NCBI RefSeq assembly: GCF_014837165.1
Contig: NZ_JACSPM010000007.1
Span: 52,707 to 116,706 of the forward strand
Direction of reading: 5' to 3'
DNA length: 64,000 nt
Source of the DNA: Microbacterium gallinarum
Lineage (GTDB): Bacteria > Actinomycetota > Actinomycetes > Actinomycetales > Microbacteriaceae
The first letter of the stretch is position 1, and each line of letters opens with the position of its first letter. Below, piece after piece: positions 1 to 9,194 of the stretch. The notes below the pieces were generated by a model, which was not told where the DNA came from, did not search any database, and worked only from the letters and a program-made list of their open reading frames with translations. A program made the position numbers and the translations under genes.

Positions 1-38
1 GACGGATGCCGCGGCCCGCGCCGGCCGCGGCATCCGTC
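1..38. terminator. Strong hairpin, probable terminator of a gene left of the window
   Basis: Positions 1-16 and 23-38 form a perfect 16-base-pair GC-rich stem around a six-base loop (cgcgcc). There is no U-tract, as is common in high-GC actinobacteria. The GGATGCC/GGCATCC core recurs in other terminators of this window. Confidence 0.8.
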
Positions 39-100
39 CCCTCTCTCCCGAGGGTGCCGATAGCCTGAACGTGCGCAGATCCGCGCTCCGGAAGGCTCAC

Positions 101-451
101 GTGAACATCACCCTGCTCCAGCGATTCGTCGCCGTCGTCGACGCCGGAGCCCACGTGCCGCGCGCCGCCGAGAAGCTGGGCGTGCCGCTCGCCTCGCTGC
201 ACTCGTCCATCGACAAGCTCGAGGCCGAGGTGGGGCATCCGCTCTTCACGCGCAGCAAGTCCGGCTGGACGCTGACGCCCGCCGGCACGCTGCTGCTCGA
301 CGAGGCGCGCGCCCGGATCGCCGCCGAGCCCGCGCCCGCCGCGAAGCCGGCGGTGCGGGCAGGCGGCAAGGCCAAGGCGTCGAAGGGCAAGGGGCGCGCG
401 CCCGCGGTGAAGGGGCAGCCCAAGCCCTACAAGAAGCGGCAGGGCCGCTGA
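101..451 (+). CDS. LysR-type HTH-only DNA-binding protein with basic tail
   Basis: This 116-residue protein has a LysR-type winged helix-turn-helix at about residues 1-62 (VNITLLQRFVAVVDAG, then AAEKLGVPLASLHSSIDKLE, then the wing around GHPLFTRS). It has no effector-binding domain, whereas full LysR regulators are about 300 residues. After about residue 75 it becomes a low-complexity Ala/Pro/Lys/Gly tail ending in KKRQGR, resembling histone H1-like tails. I chose GTG 101 because GGAAGG (90-95) sits five bases upstream; a longer in-frame GTG at 71 lacks such a site. A -10-like TAGCCT lies at 61-66. It may act as a nucleoid-type DNA-binding protein rather than an effector-responsive regulator; that is inference. 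Confidence 0.75.
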   Translation: MNITLLQRFVAVVDAGAHVPRAAEKLGVPLASLHSSIDKLEAEVGHPLFTRSKSGWTLTPAGTLLLDEARARIAAEPAPAAKPAVRAGGKAKASKGKGRAPAVKGQPKPYKKRQGR

Positions 452-461
452 CGACGGAGCG

Positions 462-1028
462 TCAGTCCCAGTCGAGGTACTCCTCGATGATGACGGCCGT
501 CTCGATCGGCTTCGTTGACGGGAAGAAGTGGCCCTCGCCGTCGAGCGTCTTCACGCTGGCGCGCTCGGGCGCCGTGGTCTGCAGCTGCTCGCCGATGGCC
601 GGGACGGTGACGTCGTCGGCCGAGCCCTGCACGATGAGCACCGGGATCACCGGCGCGAGCGGGATGTCCTCGTCCTCGACGCCGAGCAGGAGCAGCCCGT
701 TCGCGCGCTCGTGGTGTGCCGCGACGGCCGCCCGAGCGACCGTGCCGCCGAAGCCGTGGCCGCCGATCCACGAGTGGTCGAGGCCCAGGTGGTCCATGAC
801 CGCGATGACGTCGTCGGCGTGCTCGGCGGCGGCCAGGCGGCCACCCGATCCGGCGCGGTAGCCGACCCGCACGACGTGGAAGCCCGCCTCCTCGGCGAGG
901 TAATGGCCGACCACGCCCAGGGCGTCCTGGCCGCGCTCCGGGACCAGCACCAGCTTGACCGGGCCGTCGCCCTCCTCCACGAACGGGATGGCGCGCCCGT
1001 CGGGCTCGAAGGTCTGGATCTCGGTCAT
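462..1028 (-). CDS. Alpha/beta hydrolase
   Basis: A 188-residue predicted cytoplasmic hydrolase. GHGFGG (about residue 90) matches the nucleophile-elbow position of the fold but has Phe-Gly rather than the usual Ser in GxSxG, so the catalytic nucleophile is not obvious. Later elements fit the fold: VLIVQGSADDVTVP (acid-residue region) and DGEGHFF, which supplies a likely catalytic His. I chose ATG 1028, with a GAGAGGA-type ribosome site just upstream; a longer in-frame extension overlaps ychF and is rejected. It lies 94 bases downstream of ychF on the same strand. Substrate unknown; without the Ser it may be a degenerate, non-catalytic relative. Confidence 0.75.
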   Translation of the reverse strand: MTEIQTFEPDGRAIPFVEEGDGPVKLVLVPERGQDALGVVGHYLAEEAGFHVVRVGYRAGSGGRLAAAEHADDVIAVMDHLGLDHSWIGGHGFGGTVARAAVAAHHERANGLLLLGVEDEDIPLAPVIPVLIVQGSADDVTVPAIGEQLQTTAPERASVKTLDGEGHFFPSTKPIETAVIIEEYLDWD

Positions 1029-1122
1029 GAGGGAGGTCCTCTCGGATTCGGGGATTTCGATGAGCCGGCGCGCCCGCGAGTGGGCGAAGCCCGCGCGGCG
1101 GGTGCGCGCCGCAGGCGGAGAC

Positions 1123-2196
1123 TCAGACGTTGAAGCGGAACTCCACGACGTCGCCGTCCTGCATGACGTAGTCCTTGCCCTCGAGACGCGCCTTGCCCTT
1201 GGCCCGCGCCTCGACGACCGAGCCGGTCGCGACCAGGTCGTCGAACGAGATGACCTCGGCCTTGATGAAGCCCTTCTCGAAGTCGGTGTGGATGACGCCT
1301 GCGGCCTGCGGCGCCTTCCAGCCCTTGCCGATCGTCCAGGCGCGGGCTTCCTTCGGCCCTGCCGTGAGATAGGTCTGGAGGCCGAGCGTGTCGAAGCCGA
1401 TGCGCGCGAGCTGGTCGAGACCCGACTCATCCTGACCCGTCGACGCGAGCAGCTCTGCGGCGTCCTCGGGGTCGAGGTCGATGAGCTCCGACTCGATCTT
1501 CGCGTCGAGGAAGACGGCCTTGGCCGGCGCGACGAGCGCTGCGAGCGCCGCGCGGCGCGCCTCGTCGGTCAGCACGGCCTCGTCGACGTTGAAGACGAAG
1601 ATGAACGGCTTCGCGGTCAGGAGGCCGAGCTCGCGGATCGGCGACAGGTCGACGTCCGAGGCCGACAGCAGCTCACCGCGCTGGAGCGCCTCGCGGGCCT
1701 CGACGGCCGCCGCGAGCACCGAGGGATCGAGCTTCTTGCCCTTGACCTCCTTCTCGTACCGCGTGATCGCCTTCTCGAGCGTCTCGAGGTCGGCGAGCTG
1801 CAGTTCGGCGTTGATGGTCTCCATGTCGTTCTTCGGGTCGACGGTGCCCTCGACGTGCACGACGTCGTCGTCGGAGAAGCCGCGCACGACCTGCGCGATG
1901 GCGTCGGCCTCGCGGATGTTGGCGAGGAACTTGTTGCCGAGGCCCTCGCCCTCCGATGCGCCGCGCACGATGCCCGCGATGTCGACGAACGAGACGGCGG
2001 CGGGCAGGATCCGCTCCGAGCCGAAGACCTCGGCGAGCTTCTCCAGGCGCGGGTCGGGCAGATTCACGACCCCGATGTTCGGCTCGATCGTCGCGAACGG
2101 GTAGTTCGCCGCGAGAACCTGATTCTTGGTCAGGGCGTTGAAGAGGGTGGACTTGCCGACGTTGGGCAGTCCGACGATTCCGATGGTGAGAGCCAC
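1123..2196 (-). CDS. ychF: Redox-regulated ATPase/GTPase YchF (OLA1 family)
   Basis: This 357-residue protein has the family's normal length. The P-loop GLPNVGKST is at residues 9-17, the Switch II region at FVDIAGIVRGAS, a central helical domain follows, and a C-terminal TGS domain contains the YLTAGPKEARAW and VIHTDFEKGFIKAEV motifs. YchF proteins hydrolyse ATP and bind ribosomes, and are linked to translation and stress control. GTG 2196 is preceded eight bases upstream by a TAGACT -10 hexamer (2205-2210), so the transcript is probably leaderless or nearly so. Confidence 0.97.
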   Translation of the reverse strand: MALTIGIVGLPNVGKSTLFNALTKNQVLAANYPFATIEPNIGVVNLPDPRLEKLAEVFGSERILPAAVSFVDIAGIVRGASEGEGLGNKFLANIREADAIAQVVRGFSDDDVVHVEGTVDPKNDMETINAELQLADLETLEKAITRYEKEVKGKKLDPSVLAAAVEAREALQRGELLSASDVDLSPIRELGLLTAKPFIFVFNVDEAVLTDEARRAALAALVAPAKAVFLDAKIESELIDLDPEDAAELLASTGQDESGLDQLARIGFDTLGLQTYLTAGPKEARAWTIGKGWKAPQAAGVIHTDFEKGFIKAEVISFDDLVATGSVVEARAKGKARLEGKDYVMQDGDVVEFRFNV

Positions 2197-2289
2197 GGGA
2201 GTTCAGTCTACGTGGGGCGGGATGCCTCGACCGGCGGTCCCTGCCCCCGGGGCATTGCCCGGCCATCCGCCCGGGACGATACTGAGCGC

Positions 2290-2946
2290 GTGGACGAGTG
2301 CTGCATCCCCGGCCCTCCGAGCGGCTACGACCGCGAGTTCGACGACCGCTTCGCGCGGCGGCTCGCGCGGGAGTACCGCCGGGACGGTCTCACGGCCAGC
2401 GCGCAGCTGATCCTCGACTTCGCCGCCTCGGTCGGACTCGAGGGGGCGTCCGTGCTCGAGATCGGCGGGGGCATCGGCGACATTCAACTGGAAGCGCTCA
2501 AGCGCGGGGCCGCGCACACGACGAACGTCGAGCTGTCGTCGGCGTACGAACCCGAGGCCGCACGTCTGCTGGACGAGGCCGGACTGCGCGGCCGAGCCAC
2601 GCGGGTGCTCGGCGTCGACGTCGCCGGCGAGCCGGAGGCGGTCGAGCCGGCCGACATCGTGGTGCTCCACCGCGTCGTCTGCTGCTACCCCGACTACCGC
2701 GGACTGCTCGGTGCGGCCGCGGACCATGGCCGGCGCGCCGTCGTCTTCAGCCACCCGGGACACGGTCTCTAGACCCGGATCGGCTCGCGCGCCATCAACG
2801 CGCTGCACACCCTCACCCGGAACCCGTATCGCTCCTTCGCACACGACCCCGAGGCGATGGAGTCGGTGCTGGCCGTCCACGGGCTGACACCCCGCTACCG
2901 CGGGCGCAGCGGGCCCTGGCACGTGGTGGGCGCCGTCCGCGCGTGA
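2290..2946 (+). pseudogene. Class I SAM-dependent methyltransferase interrupted by an in-frame TAG
   Basis: The frame from GTG 2290 encodes a Rossmann methyltransferase: VLEIGGGIGDIQLEAL is the SAM-binding motif I, and ADIVVLHRVVCCYPDY is the motif IV region. A TAG at 2770-2772 (codon 161) stops it right after the conserved FSHPGHGL strand. The same frame then continues without a stop for 58 more codons to TGA 2946, encoding a sequence that looks like the normal family C-terminus (AINALHTLTRNPYRSFAHDP, then HGLTPRYRG). A single base change would restore one 218-residue protein. GATACT lies six bases before the GTG, so transcription could still start there. A sequencing error or stop readthrough is possible. 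Confidence 0.75.
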
Positions 2947-2993
2947 CCCGCGGTGCACGGGGGTGCCGGTGAGGAGTGCGGCCGGCCCCGGGT

Positions 2994-3632
2994 CTAGGTG
3001 GGCCGGGAGGCGTCGACCGGCGCCACCGGATCCACGCGCCACCGCATCAGCACGTTCCCCGACGAGTCCCACGAGTGGGTGCCGAGCAGCTTCAGCGCCA
3101 CGGGCGGGCGCGCGTCGAACAGCGGCACGCCCGACCCCGCGATGAGCGGGAACGTCACCAGATGCAGCTCGTCCACCAGTCCCGCGTGCATCAGGTCGTT
3201 CCACAGCCGCCGTCCGAGCAGGATCAGGATGCCGGCGCCCTCGCCTTCCTTCAGAGCCCGGATCGCCTCTCGCGCCTGCGCCACCCGCACGATCCGCACG
3301 TTCTCGTAGGGCTCGAGGTCGGCCTCGGTGATCGTGTCCGACACGACGAGCTTCTCGACGCCGAGGATCAGCTCGGCGAACTCGTGGCGGATGGGCGAGG
3401 CGCCGGGATCCTGCGTCACCCCCGTCCAGTAGCCCAGATTGCCCAGCGCCGACCGGCGACCCGACAGCACGAGCGTCCCGGCGTCGCGCAGCAGCCCCGT
3501 GGTGTAGTGGTCGAACGTGTCGGCGCCGGCGTAGTCCGGGTGCTGGTGCTCGAAGAACGAGGCGATGTCGTGGTCGTCGTCCTCGTACCGGCCGTCGACG
3601 GTGACGAAGTTGCAGACGGTCAGCGTGCGCAT
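2994..3632 (-). CDS. Dihydrofolate reductase family protein (RibD C-terminal-like)
   Basis: A 212-residue single-domain reductase of the DHFR/RibD superfamily. The N-terminus LTVCNFVTVDGRYEDDDHD is typical of this group, LVLSGRRSA marks the nucleotide-binding region, and GILILLGRRLWNDLMHAGLVDELHL is the conserved glycine-rich strand-helix. Substrate is unknown; these proteins are not usually the cell's true DHFR. ATG 3632 is preceded by TAGCGT (3639-3644) with exactly six bases between, so the mRNA is probably leaderless. It is a single gene, tail-to-tail with the broken methyltransferase. Confidence 0.88.
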   Translation of the reverse strand: MRTLTVCNFVTVDGRYEDDDHDIASFFEHQHPDYAGADTFDHYTTGLLRDAGTLVLSGRRSALGNLGYWTGVTQDPGASPIRHEFAELILGVEKLVVSDTITEADLEPYENVRIVRVAQAREAIRALKEGEGAGILILLGRRLWNDLMHAGLVDELHLVTFPLIAGSGVPLFDARPPVALKLLGTHSWDSSGNVLMRWRVDPVAPVDASRPT

Positions 3633-3683
3633 GGCGTCACGCTAGCCGGGTCGGACGCGTTCCGATACTCGGCGGCAGGCCGT

Positions 3684-4451
3684 TCAGCGATCGATGCGGC
3701 GGATGCCGCGGAACGCCTCGGTCCGGTACGGGAGATCGACGACGACCCCGCCGCTGTCGGTCATGCGGCACGCGCCGTCGAAGAGCTCTCCGACGTCGCG
3801 GAGGATGCGCTCCCGTTCGTCCGCGGGCGCGGTGATCACGTAGCTGCGCGACGCGACCATGTCCAGCAGAGCGTCTCGTCCGATCGTGCGGGTCCAGCTC
3901 CACACGCGCTTCTCGAGATCACCGATCGGCTCCCCCACGACCGGGCCGCCCTCGGCGATCATGCGCTCGGCGCTCGAGGCGTGCATGATCGCGGTCAGGC
4001 CGCTGACGAAGGCGTCGGACTCGTCGCGCACGTTCCAGATCAGCCCCAGCACGCCCCCCGACCGCAGCACCCGGCCGCACTCGGCGGCGGCGGCGAGCGG
4101 ATCCACCCAATGCCATGCCTGCCCGAGCAGCAGCGCGTCGACGGAGGCGTCGGGCAGCGGCATCCGCTCCGCCGTCCCCACGAACGTGGGGACGCCGTGC
4201 ACGTTGTCGCGCAGCGCGGCGAGCATGTCGGGGTCGGGGTCGATGGCGACGACATCGGCTCCGGCCTCGACGATCGTGCGGGTGAGCTTGCCGGTGCCGG
4301 CACCGACGTCGGCGACGCGCAGCGCGCGGGCCTCCGCCCGCACCGGCGCGAGCAGCCACTCGACGGCCTCGCGCGGGTAGTCGGGCCGCCCCGATTCGTA
4401 CGCGCTCGCGGCGGCTCCGAACGACCGGGACATCTCATCGCGACTGGCCAT
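3684..4451 (-). CDS. Class I SAM-dependent methyltransferase
   Basis: A 255-residue methyltransferase of the Methyltransf_11 type. Motif I is RVADVGAGTGKLT at about residues 45-57, the acidic residue binding the SAM ribose is in VVAIDPDPDML, and motif IV is ASVDALLLGQAWHWVDP. The FGAAASAYESGRPDYP N-terminus is typical of this group. The substrate cannot be read from the sequence. TAGGCT at 4458-4463 lies six bases before ATG 4451, a leaderless arrangement. Intact, unlike the methyltransferase 1.5 kb away; the two are not close paralogues. Confidence 0.92.
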   Translation of the reverse strand: MASRDEMSRSFGAAASAYESGRPDYPREAVEWLLAPVRAEARALRVADVGAGTGKLTRTIVEAGADVVAIDPDPDMLAALRDNVHGVPTFVGTAERMPLPDASVDALLLGQAWHWVDPLAAAAECGRVLRSGGVLGLIWNVRDESDAFVSGLTAIMHASSAERMIAEGGPVVGEPIGDLEKRVWSWTRTIGRDALLDMVASRSYVITAPADERERILRDVGELFDGACRMTDSGGVVVDLPYRTEAFRGIRRIDR

Positions 4452-4533
4452 GCTCCGAGCCTAGGACGCTCGATGCCGGTTGCGCGCGGCGCGCCTGCCA
4501 CCGGCTCCGCCGGCCGCGGGTGAGGCTGGGCGC

Positions 4534-5136
4534 GTGGCCCTGGACTTCACCGCGATCGACTTCGAAACGGCGAATCCGAGCAATGCCTCGGCCTGCGCGG
4601 TCGGGCTCGTGAAGGTGCGCGGCGGCCAGGTCGTCGCGCAGACCGGGTGGCTGATCCAGCCTCCCGCCGGACACGACCGGTTCTTCGAGCTGAACACGCG
4701 CATCCACGGCATCACCGCCGACGACGTGATCGGCGCGGCGACGTGGACCGGCCAGCTCGCCGCCATGGACGCATTCATCGGCGGGGACGTGCTCGTCGCC
4801 CACAACGCCGGGTTCGACATGGCCGTCATCAAGCGGGCGTGCGAGGCGACCGGCGACGACTGCCCGCCCTACCGCTACGCCTGCAGCCTGCAGGTGGCGC
4901 GCAAGGTGTACCAGCTCGAGTCCTACCGCCTGCCCTTCGTCGCGGCGGAGGCGGGATTCTCCGAGTTCTCCCACCACAACGCCACCGCCGACGCGCTCGC
5001 GTGCGCTCACGTCATGATCGACGCAGCCCGCCGCCTGGCCGCGGACGACATCGACCTTCTCACCGAGTACTGCGGGGTGCGCGTGTCGCAGATCGCCGTG
5101 GCCGAGGCGCCCGCGGTCTCCTTCGCCGTCGCGTAG
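4534..5136 (+). CDS. DEDDh-type 3'-5' exonuclease (DnaQ-like)
   Basis: A 200-residue single-domain exonuclease. All DEDDh metal ligands are visible: D9 and E11 in AIDFETA, D95 in HNAGFD, and H148/D153 in HHNATAD. It resembles stand-alone DnaQ-like nucleases rather than the PolC or DnaE proofreading subunit, so it probably trims DNA or RNA ends in repair or turnover. GTG 4534 was chosen because the ORF extension upstream is Pro/Arg-rich with no homology; GAGG lies at 4522-4525. The next gene, rmuC, is also nuclease-like. Confidence 0.9.
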   Translation: MALDFTAIDFETANPSNASACAVGLVKVRGGQVVAQTGWLIQPPAGHDRFFELNTRIHGITADDVIGAATWTGQLAAMDAFIGGDVLVAHNAGFDMAVIKRACEATGDDCPPYRYACSLQVARKVYQLESYRLPFVAAEAGFSEFSHHNATADALACAHVMIDAARRLAADDIDLLTEYCGVRVSQIAVAEAPAVSFAVA

Positions 5137-5184
5137 CGGGCGCGTCCCCGCTGCGATGTCGGGGGCCTCCGTCATCCTGGGCGC

Positions 5185-6513
5185 ATGGACGCACTCCTCG
5201 TCTCGATGATCGCCGTCGCGACCCTGCTCGTCGGCGCCCTCGCGGGCTTCACCGCCGGCCTGGCCCGCGGGGCCGCGCGCGCCGCGCGCGAGCAGGCCGA
5301 GCTGCACGCCCGCCTGGCCGCGGCCGAGGCCACGCGACAGGGCGTGCAGGCCCAGCTCGACCACCAGCAGGTGCTCTACCGCGAGCTCGCGAGCCAGGCC
5401 CGCCACGACCAGGCGACGCGCGAGGAGCGCGAGCGTCGCGAGCAGACGGTCCTGCGCGCGCTCGCGCCGGTGCACGAGACGCTCACGGCCATGCAGGCCA
5501 AGGTCGGAGAGCTCGAGCGCGACCGGCACACGCAGTTCGGCACGCTCGCCGAGCAGCTGCGGCGCGCGCACGAGTCCGACGAAGCCCTGCGTGCGACCAC
5601 CGAGTCGCTCGCGAGCGCGCTGCGGTCCGGGTCGACACGGGGGGTGTGGGGCGAGACCCAGCTGCGCCGGGTCGTCGAGGCCGCGGGCCTCACGCGGTAC
5701 GTCGACTTCGATCTGCAGACATCGATCCGATCGGATGCCGGCGCCGGCCGCCCCGACATGGTCATCCGGCTCCCCGGCGACAAGGCCATCGCCGTCGACG
5801 CGAAGGTCCCGCTCGACGCCTACCTCGAGGCCAGCGCCATTCCGCTCACCGCGCAGGGCGCGGAGGCCGCGCGCCGGCGCACGCTGCTCGACAAGCACGT
5901 CAAGGCGGTGCGCGCGCATGTCGACGCGCTCGCCAAGAAGGCGTACTGGTCCGGCCTGTCGTCGAGCCCCGAGTTCGTGGTGTGCTTCGTGCCGAGCGAG
6001 TCGCTGCTCGCGGCGGCCCTCGAAGAAGACCCGTCGCTGCTCGACCATGCCTTCGGGAAGCGCGTGGCCCTCGCGTCGCCCGTCAACCTGTGGGCGGTGC
6101 TGAAGACCGTCGCCTATACGTGGACGCAGCAGGACGTCTCGGCCGAGGCGCGCACGCTGTTCGAGCTCGGCAATCAGCTGTACGAGCGGCTCGGCTCCCT
6201 CGCGGGCCACGCAGACGATCTCCGCCGAGCGATCGAGCGCACCGTCGACAGCTACAACCGGTTCGCCGGATCCCTCGAGACGCGTGTGCTCGTGAGCGCG
6301 CGCCGCTTCCCGGGGATCGATGCGACGAAGCTCGAGGCGCTCGGCGAGCCGGCGACGATCGAGAAGTCGCCGCGGCGTCTCACGGCACCCGAGCTCCTCG
6401 ACGCGGCCCTCGACCTCGAGCGCGCCGGTGATGATGCGGGCGAGACCTCGGGCCGCGCGTCGACGGCCGACCTGGGCGACCTGCGGGCGCGGATCGCGCC
6501 CACTCAGGACTGA
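5185..6513 (+). CDS. rmuC: DNA recombination protein RmuC
   Basis: A 442-residue RmuC-family protein. It has an N-terminal membrane segment (about residues 3-25), a long Ala/Glu/Arg-rich coiled coil (about 30-140), then the endonuclease-like core with RGVWGETQLRRVVEAAGL, PDMVIRLPGDKAIAVDAKVPLDAY and SSPEFVVCFVPSE. RmuC limits inversions between repeats and is thought to be a membrane-tethered nuclease of the PD-(D/E)XK fold; the VDAKVP motif matches the DxK part. The gene starts 48 bases after the exonuclease stop and may be co-transcribed. The C-terminal tail is an acidic low-complexity stretch. Confidence 0.95.
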   Translation: MDALLVSMIAVATLLVGALAGFTAGLARGAARAAREQAELHARLAAAEATRQGVQAQLDHQQVLYRELASQARHDQATREERERREQTVLRALAPVHETLTAMQAKVGELERDRHTQFGTLAEQLRRAHESDEALRATTESLASALRSGSTRGVWGETQLRRVVEAAGLTRYVDFDLQTSIRSDAGAGRPDMVIRLPGDKAIAVDAKVPLDAYLEASAIPLTAQGAEAARRRTLLDKHVKAVRAHVDALAKKAYWSGLSSSPEFVVCFVPSESLLAAALEEDPSLLDHAFGKRVALASPVNLWAVLKTVAYTWTQQDVSAEARTLFELGNQLYERLGSLAGHADDLRRAIERTVDSYNRFAGSLETRVLVSARRFPGIDATKLEALGEPATIEKSPRRLTAPELLDAALDLERAGDDAGETSGRASTADLGDLRARIAPTQD

Positions 6514-6519
6514 TGCGGC

Positions 6520-6741
6520 TCAGGCTCCGCCGGGCACGAAGCTGAGGAGTGCGATCACCGCGGCGGACACACCGACGAACGCGCCGACCATCCACCACGC
6601 GCTGATCTCATGGCCTTCTTCCCGGCGCACGCGCAGGAGCACGTCAGGGCGACGTGACGGATCGGCCGTGTTCGCCACGGCGTTCGCCACAACGGCCTGT
6701 GCGCCGGTCTGCGGCGATGGACCGCCTACCTGTCCGGACAT
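6520..6741 (-). CDS. Small conserved membrane protein
   Basis: A 73-residue protein with a polar, disordered-looking N-terminal half and one predicted C-terminal membrane helix (about residues 48-69, WWMVGAFVGVSAAVIALL). I do not recognise a family. ATG 6741 has a GAGGGAG ribosome site 5-11 bases upstream. It lies downstream of glpX on the same strand, separated by 161 bases that hold an unusual TGTGAC direct-repeat block. Function unknown. Confidence 0.7.
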   Translation of the reverse strand: MSGQVGGPSPQTGAQAVVANAVANTADPSRRPDVLLRVRREEGHEISAWWMVGAFVGVSAAVIALLSFVPGGA

Positions 6742-6825
6742 CGAGAACTCCCTCGCATGGAAACACGAGTCGGCGTCGACCCAGATTCGATTCTGCCAGA
6801 GTTCCCCCCGGATGACGTCCCGATC

Positions 6826-6879
6826 CTGTCACACCAGTCACATCTGTCACACCAGTCACATCTGTCACACCAGTCACAG
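6826..6879. repeat. Three 18-bp tandem repeats made of TGTGAC nonamers
   Basis: Three tandem copies of an 18-base unit (ctgtcacaccagtcacat on the plus strand, last base changed in copy 3) fill 6826-6879. Read on the minus strand each unit is two nonamers starting with TGTGAC (TGTGACTGG then TGTGACAGA), so the block is six direct TGTGAC copies spaced nine bases apart. It lies in the gap between the glpX stop (6903) and the start of the small membrane protein (6741), outside any credible reading frame. Confidence 0.95.
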
Positions 6880-6902
6880 GCGCCCTCCGACGCGGCGTGC
6901 TG

Positions 6903-7892
6903 TTACAGCCACTTCGAGACGAGGTGCTCCGAGGTGATGCGGCGGAGGGTGCCCGAGGCGCCGCGCAGCACGACGCTCTCGGTGTAGACATAGCCGCCCT
7001 CCCGGCGCACGCCGTCGACGAGCTGGCCGTCCGTGACGCCGGTGGCGACGAAGATCGTGTTGCTTCCCTTCACGAGGTCATCGGCCTCGTACACGTGGCC
7101 GTCGAGCTTCAGCCCGGCGTCGATGCCCCGCTGCTTCTCGTCGTCGTCGCGTGGCCACAGCCGGCCCTGGATGTGTCCGCCGAGCGCCTTGATGGCGCAG
7201 GCGGTGACGATCCCCTCGGGACTGCCGCCGACTCCGACGCACATGTCGGTGCGGGCGTTGTGGCGTGCGGCGTTGATGCCGCCGGCGACATCACCGTCGC
7301 TCATCAGGCGTGTGCCGGCACCGGCGGCGCGGATCTCGTCGATGAGCTGGTCGTGGCGCGGGCGGTGCAGCACCGAGACGACGATCTCGTCGACCGGCTT
7401 GCCGAGCGCCTTCGCCAGTCGCCGGATGTTCTCACCGATCGGAAGGCGGATGTCGACAACGCCGACACCGGCCGGGCCCGTCACGAGCTTGTCCATGTAG
7501 AAGACGCTCGAGGCGTCGAGCATCGTGCCCTGATCGGAGACCGCGATGACCGACAGCGCGTTGTTGCGACCGGCGGCCGTGAGCGACGTGCCGTCGATCG
7601 GGTCCACGGCGACGTCCGCCTTCGGTCCTCGGCCGTTGCCCACCCGCTCGCCGTTGTAGAGCATGGGCGCTTCGTCCTTCTCGCCCTCGCCGATGACGAT
7701 CGTGCCGTCGAAGTTCACCGTCGTGAAGAAGGCGCGCATGGCGTCGACCGCGGCGCCGTCGGCGTCCTCCTTCGCGCCGCGACCGATGAACGGCACCGCC
7801 CGGATCGCCGCCGCCTCGGTGGCACGCACGAGTTCGAGTGCGAGGTTGCGGTCGGGGTGGAGCGGGCTCATGTCAGCGGTCAGACTCACCAT
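6903..7892 (-). CDS. glpX: Fructose-1,6-bisphosphatase class II (GlpX)
   Basis: A 329-residue GlpX enzyme that hydrolyses fructose-1,6-bisphosphate to fructose-6-phosphate in gluconeogenesis. Conserved parts include IGEGEKDEAPML, the metal-binding AVDPIDGTSL, GGSPEGIVTACAIKALGG and the C-terminal TESVVLRG. ATG 7892 is supported by TACGCT (7900-7905) seven bases upstream, a leaderless layout; GTG 7910 and ATG 7871 are alternatives. It is divergent from fba, the glycolytic/gluconeogenic aldolase, and the two share a 190-base control region. This is usually the only FBPase in actinobacteria. Confidence 0.95.
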   Translation of the reverse strand: MVSLTADMSPLHPDRNLALELVRATEAAAIRAVPFIGRGAKEDADGAAVDAMRAFFTTVNFDGTIVIGEGEKDEAPMLYNGERVGNGRGPKADVAVDPIDGTSLTAAGRNNALSVIAVSDQGTMLDASSVFYMDKLVTGPAGVGVVDIRLPIGENIRRLAKALGKPVDEIVVSVLHRPRHDQLIDEIRAAGAGTRLMSDGDVAGGINAARHNARTDMCVGVGGSPEGIVTACAIKALGGHIQGRLWPRDDDEKQRGIDAGLKLDGHVYEADDLVKGSNTIFVATGVTDGQLVDGVRREGGYVYTESVVLRGASGTLRRITSEHLVSKWL

Positions 7893-8081
7893 GACCCCCA
7901 GCGTAGCCACCGCGCCTGCGCAAACCGCAGACTTTCACGCCGCGAGCGTCGAAGGAATCGCGATTCTTTCACACCGGCTCAGAACGCCTGCGTGCATCCG
8001 TCACGCGGGGATGCGGCATCCGCTCTCTCGATCTGTCGGCGCTAAAGTCGAGGGAAGCCCCCAACCGACCAAGGAGCACCC
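7893..8081. promoter_or_regulatory. Divergent glpX/fba control region
   Basis: The region contains TACGCT (7900-7905) serving glpX and TAAAGT (8043-8048) as a probable -10 for fba, followed by AAGGAG as the fba ribosome site. Between them lies a compact palindrome, GGATGC G GCATCC (8009-8021), with no room for an RNA loop; it could be a protein site or chance. No clear -35 TTGACA is visible. Confidence 0.55.
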
Positions 8082-9113
<1,032 letters not shown>

Positions 9114-9132
9114 GGCGCGTCAGACAGACGAG

Positions 9133-9180
9133 CGGATGCCTCGGCTCCGCCCCTTCGCCGGGGCGGGTCCGGGGCATCCG
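9133..9180. terminator. Bidirectional terminator between fba and the anti-sigma gene
   Basis: Arms 9133-9152 and 9161-9180 pair over 20 positions with three imperfect pairs and an eight-base loop. It sits between the convergent stops of fba (9113) and the anti-sigma gene (9195). The outer part carries the GGATGCC/GGCATCC core seen in other terminators here. Confidence 0.75.
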
Positions 9181-9194
9181 GCGTTCCCGGGCCG

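Noticed and set aside
955..2772. Long plus-strand ORF antisense to ychF
   Set aside because: Its first part is the mirror of ychF, which has clear motifs; only the part after 2290 (the methyltransferase) is real.
6731..6740. Palindrome TGTCCGGACA as an operator
   Set aside because: It covers the start codon and codons 2-4 of the small membrane-protein gene and is short enough to be chance.
6826..6879. CRISPR-like repeats
   Set aside because: The 18-base units are contiguous with no spacers, and no cas genes are present.
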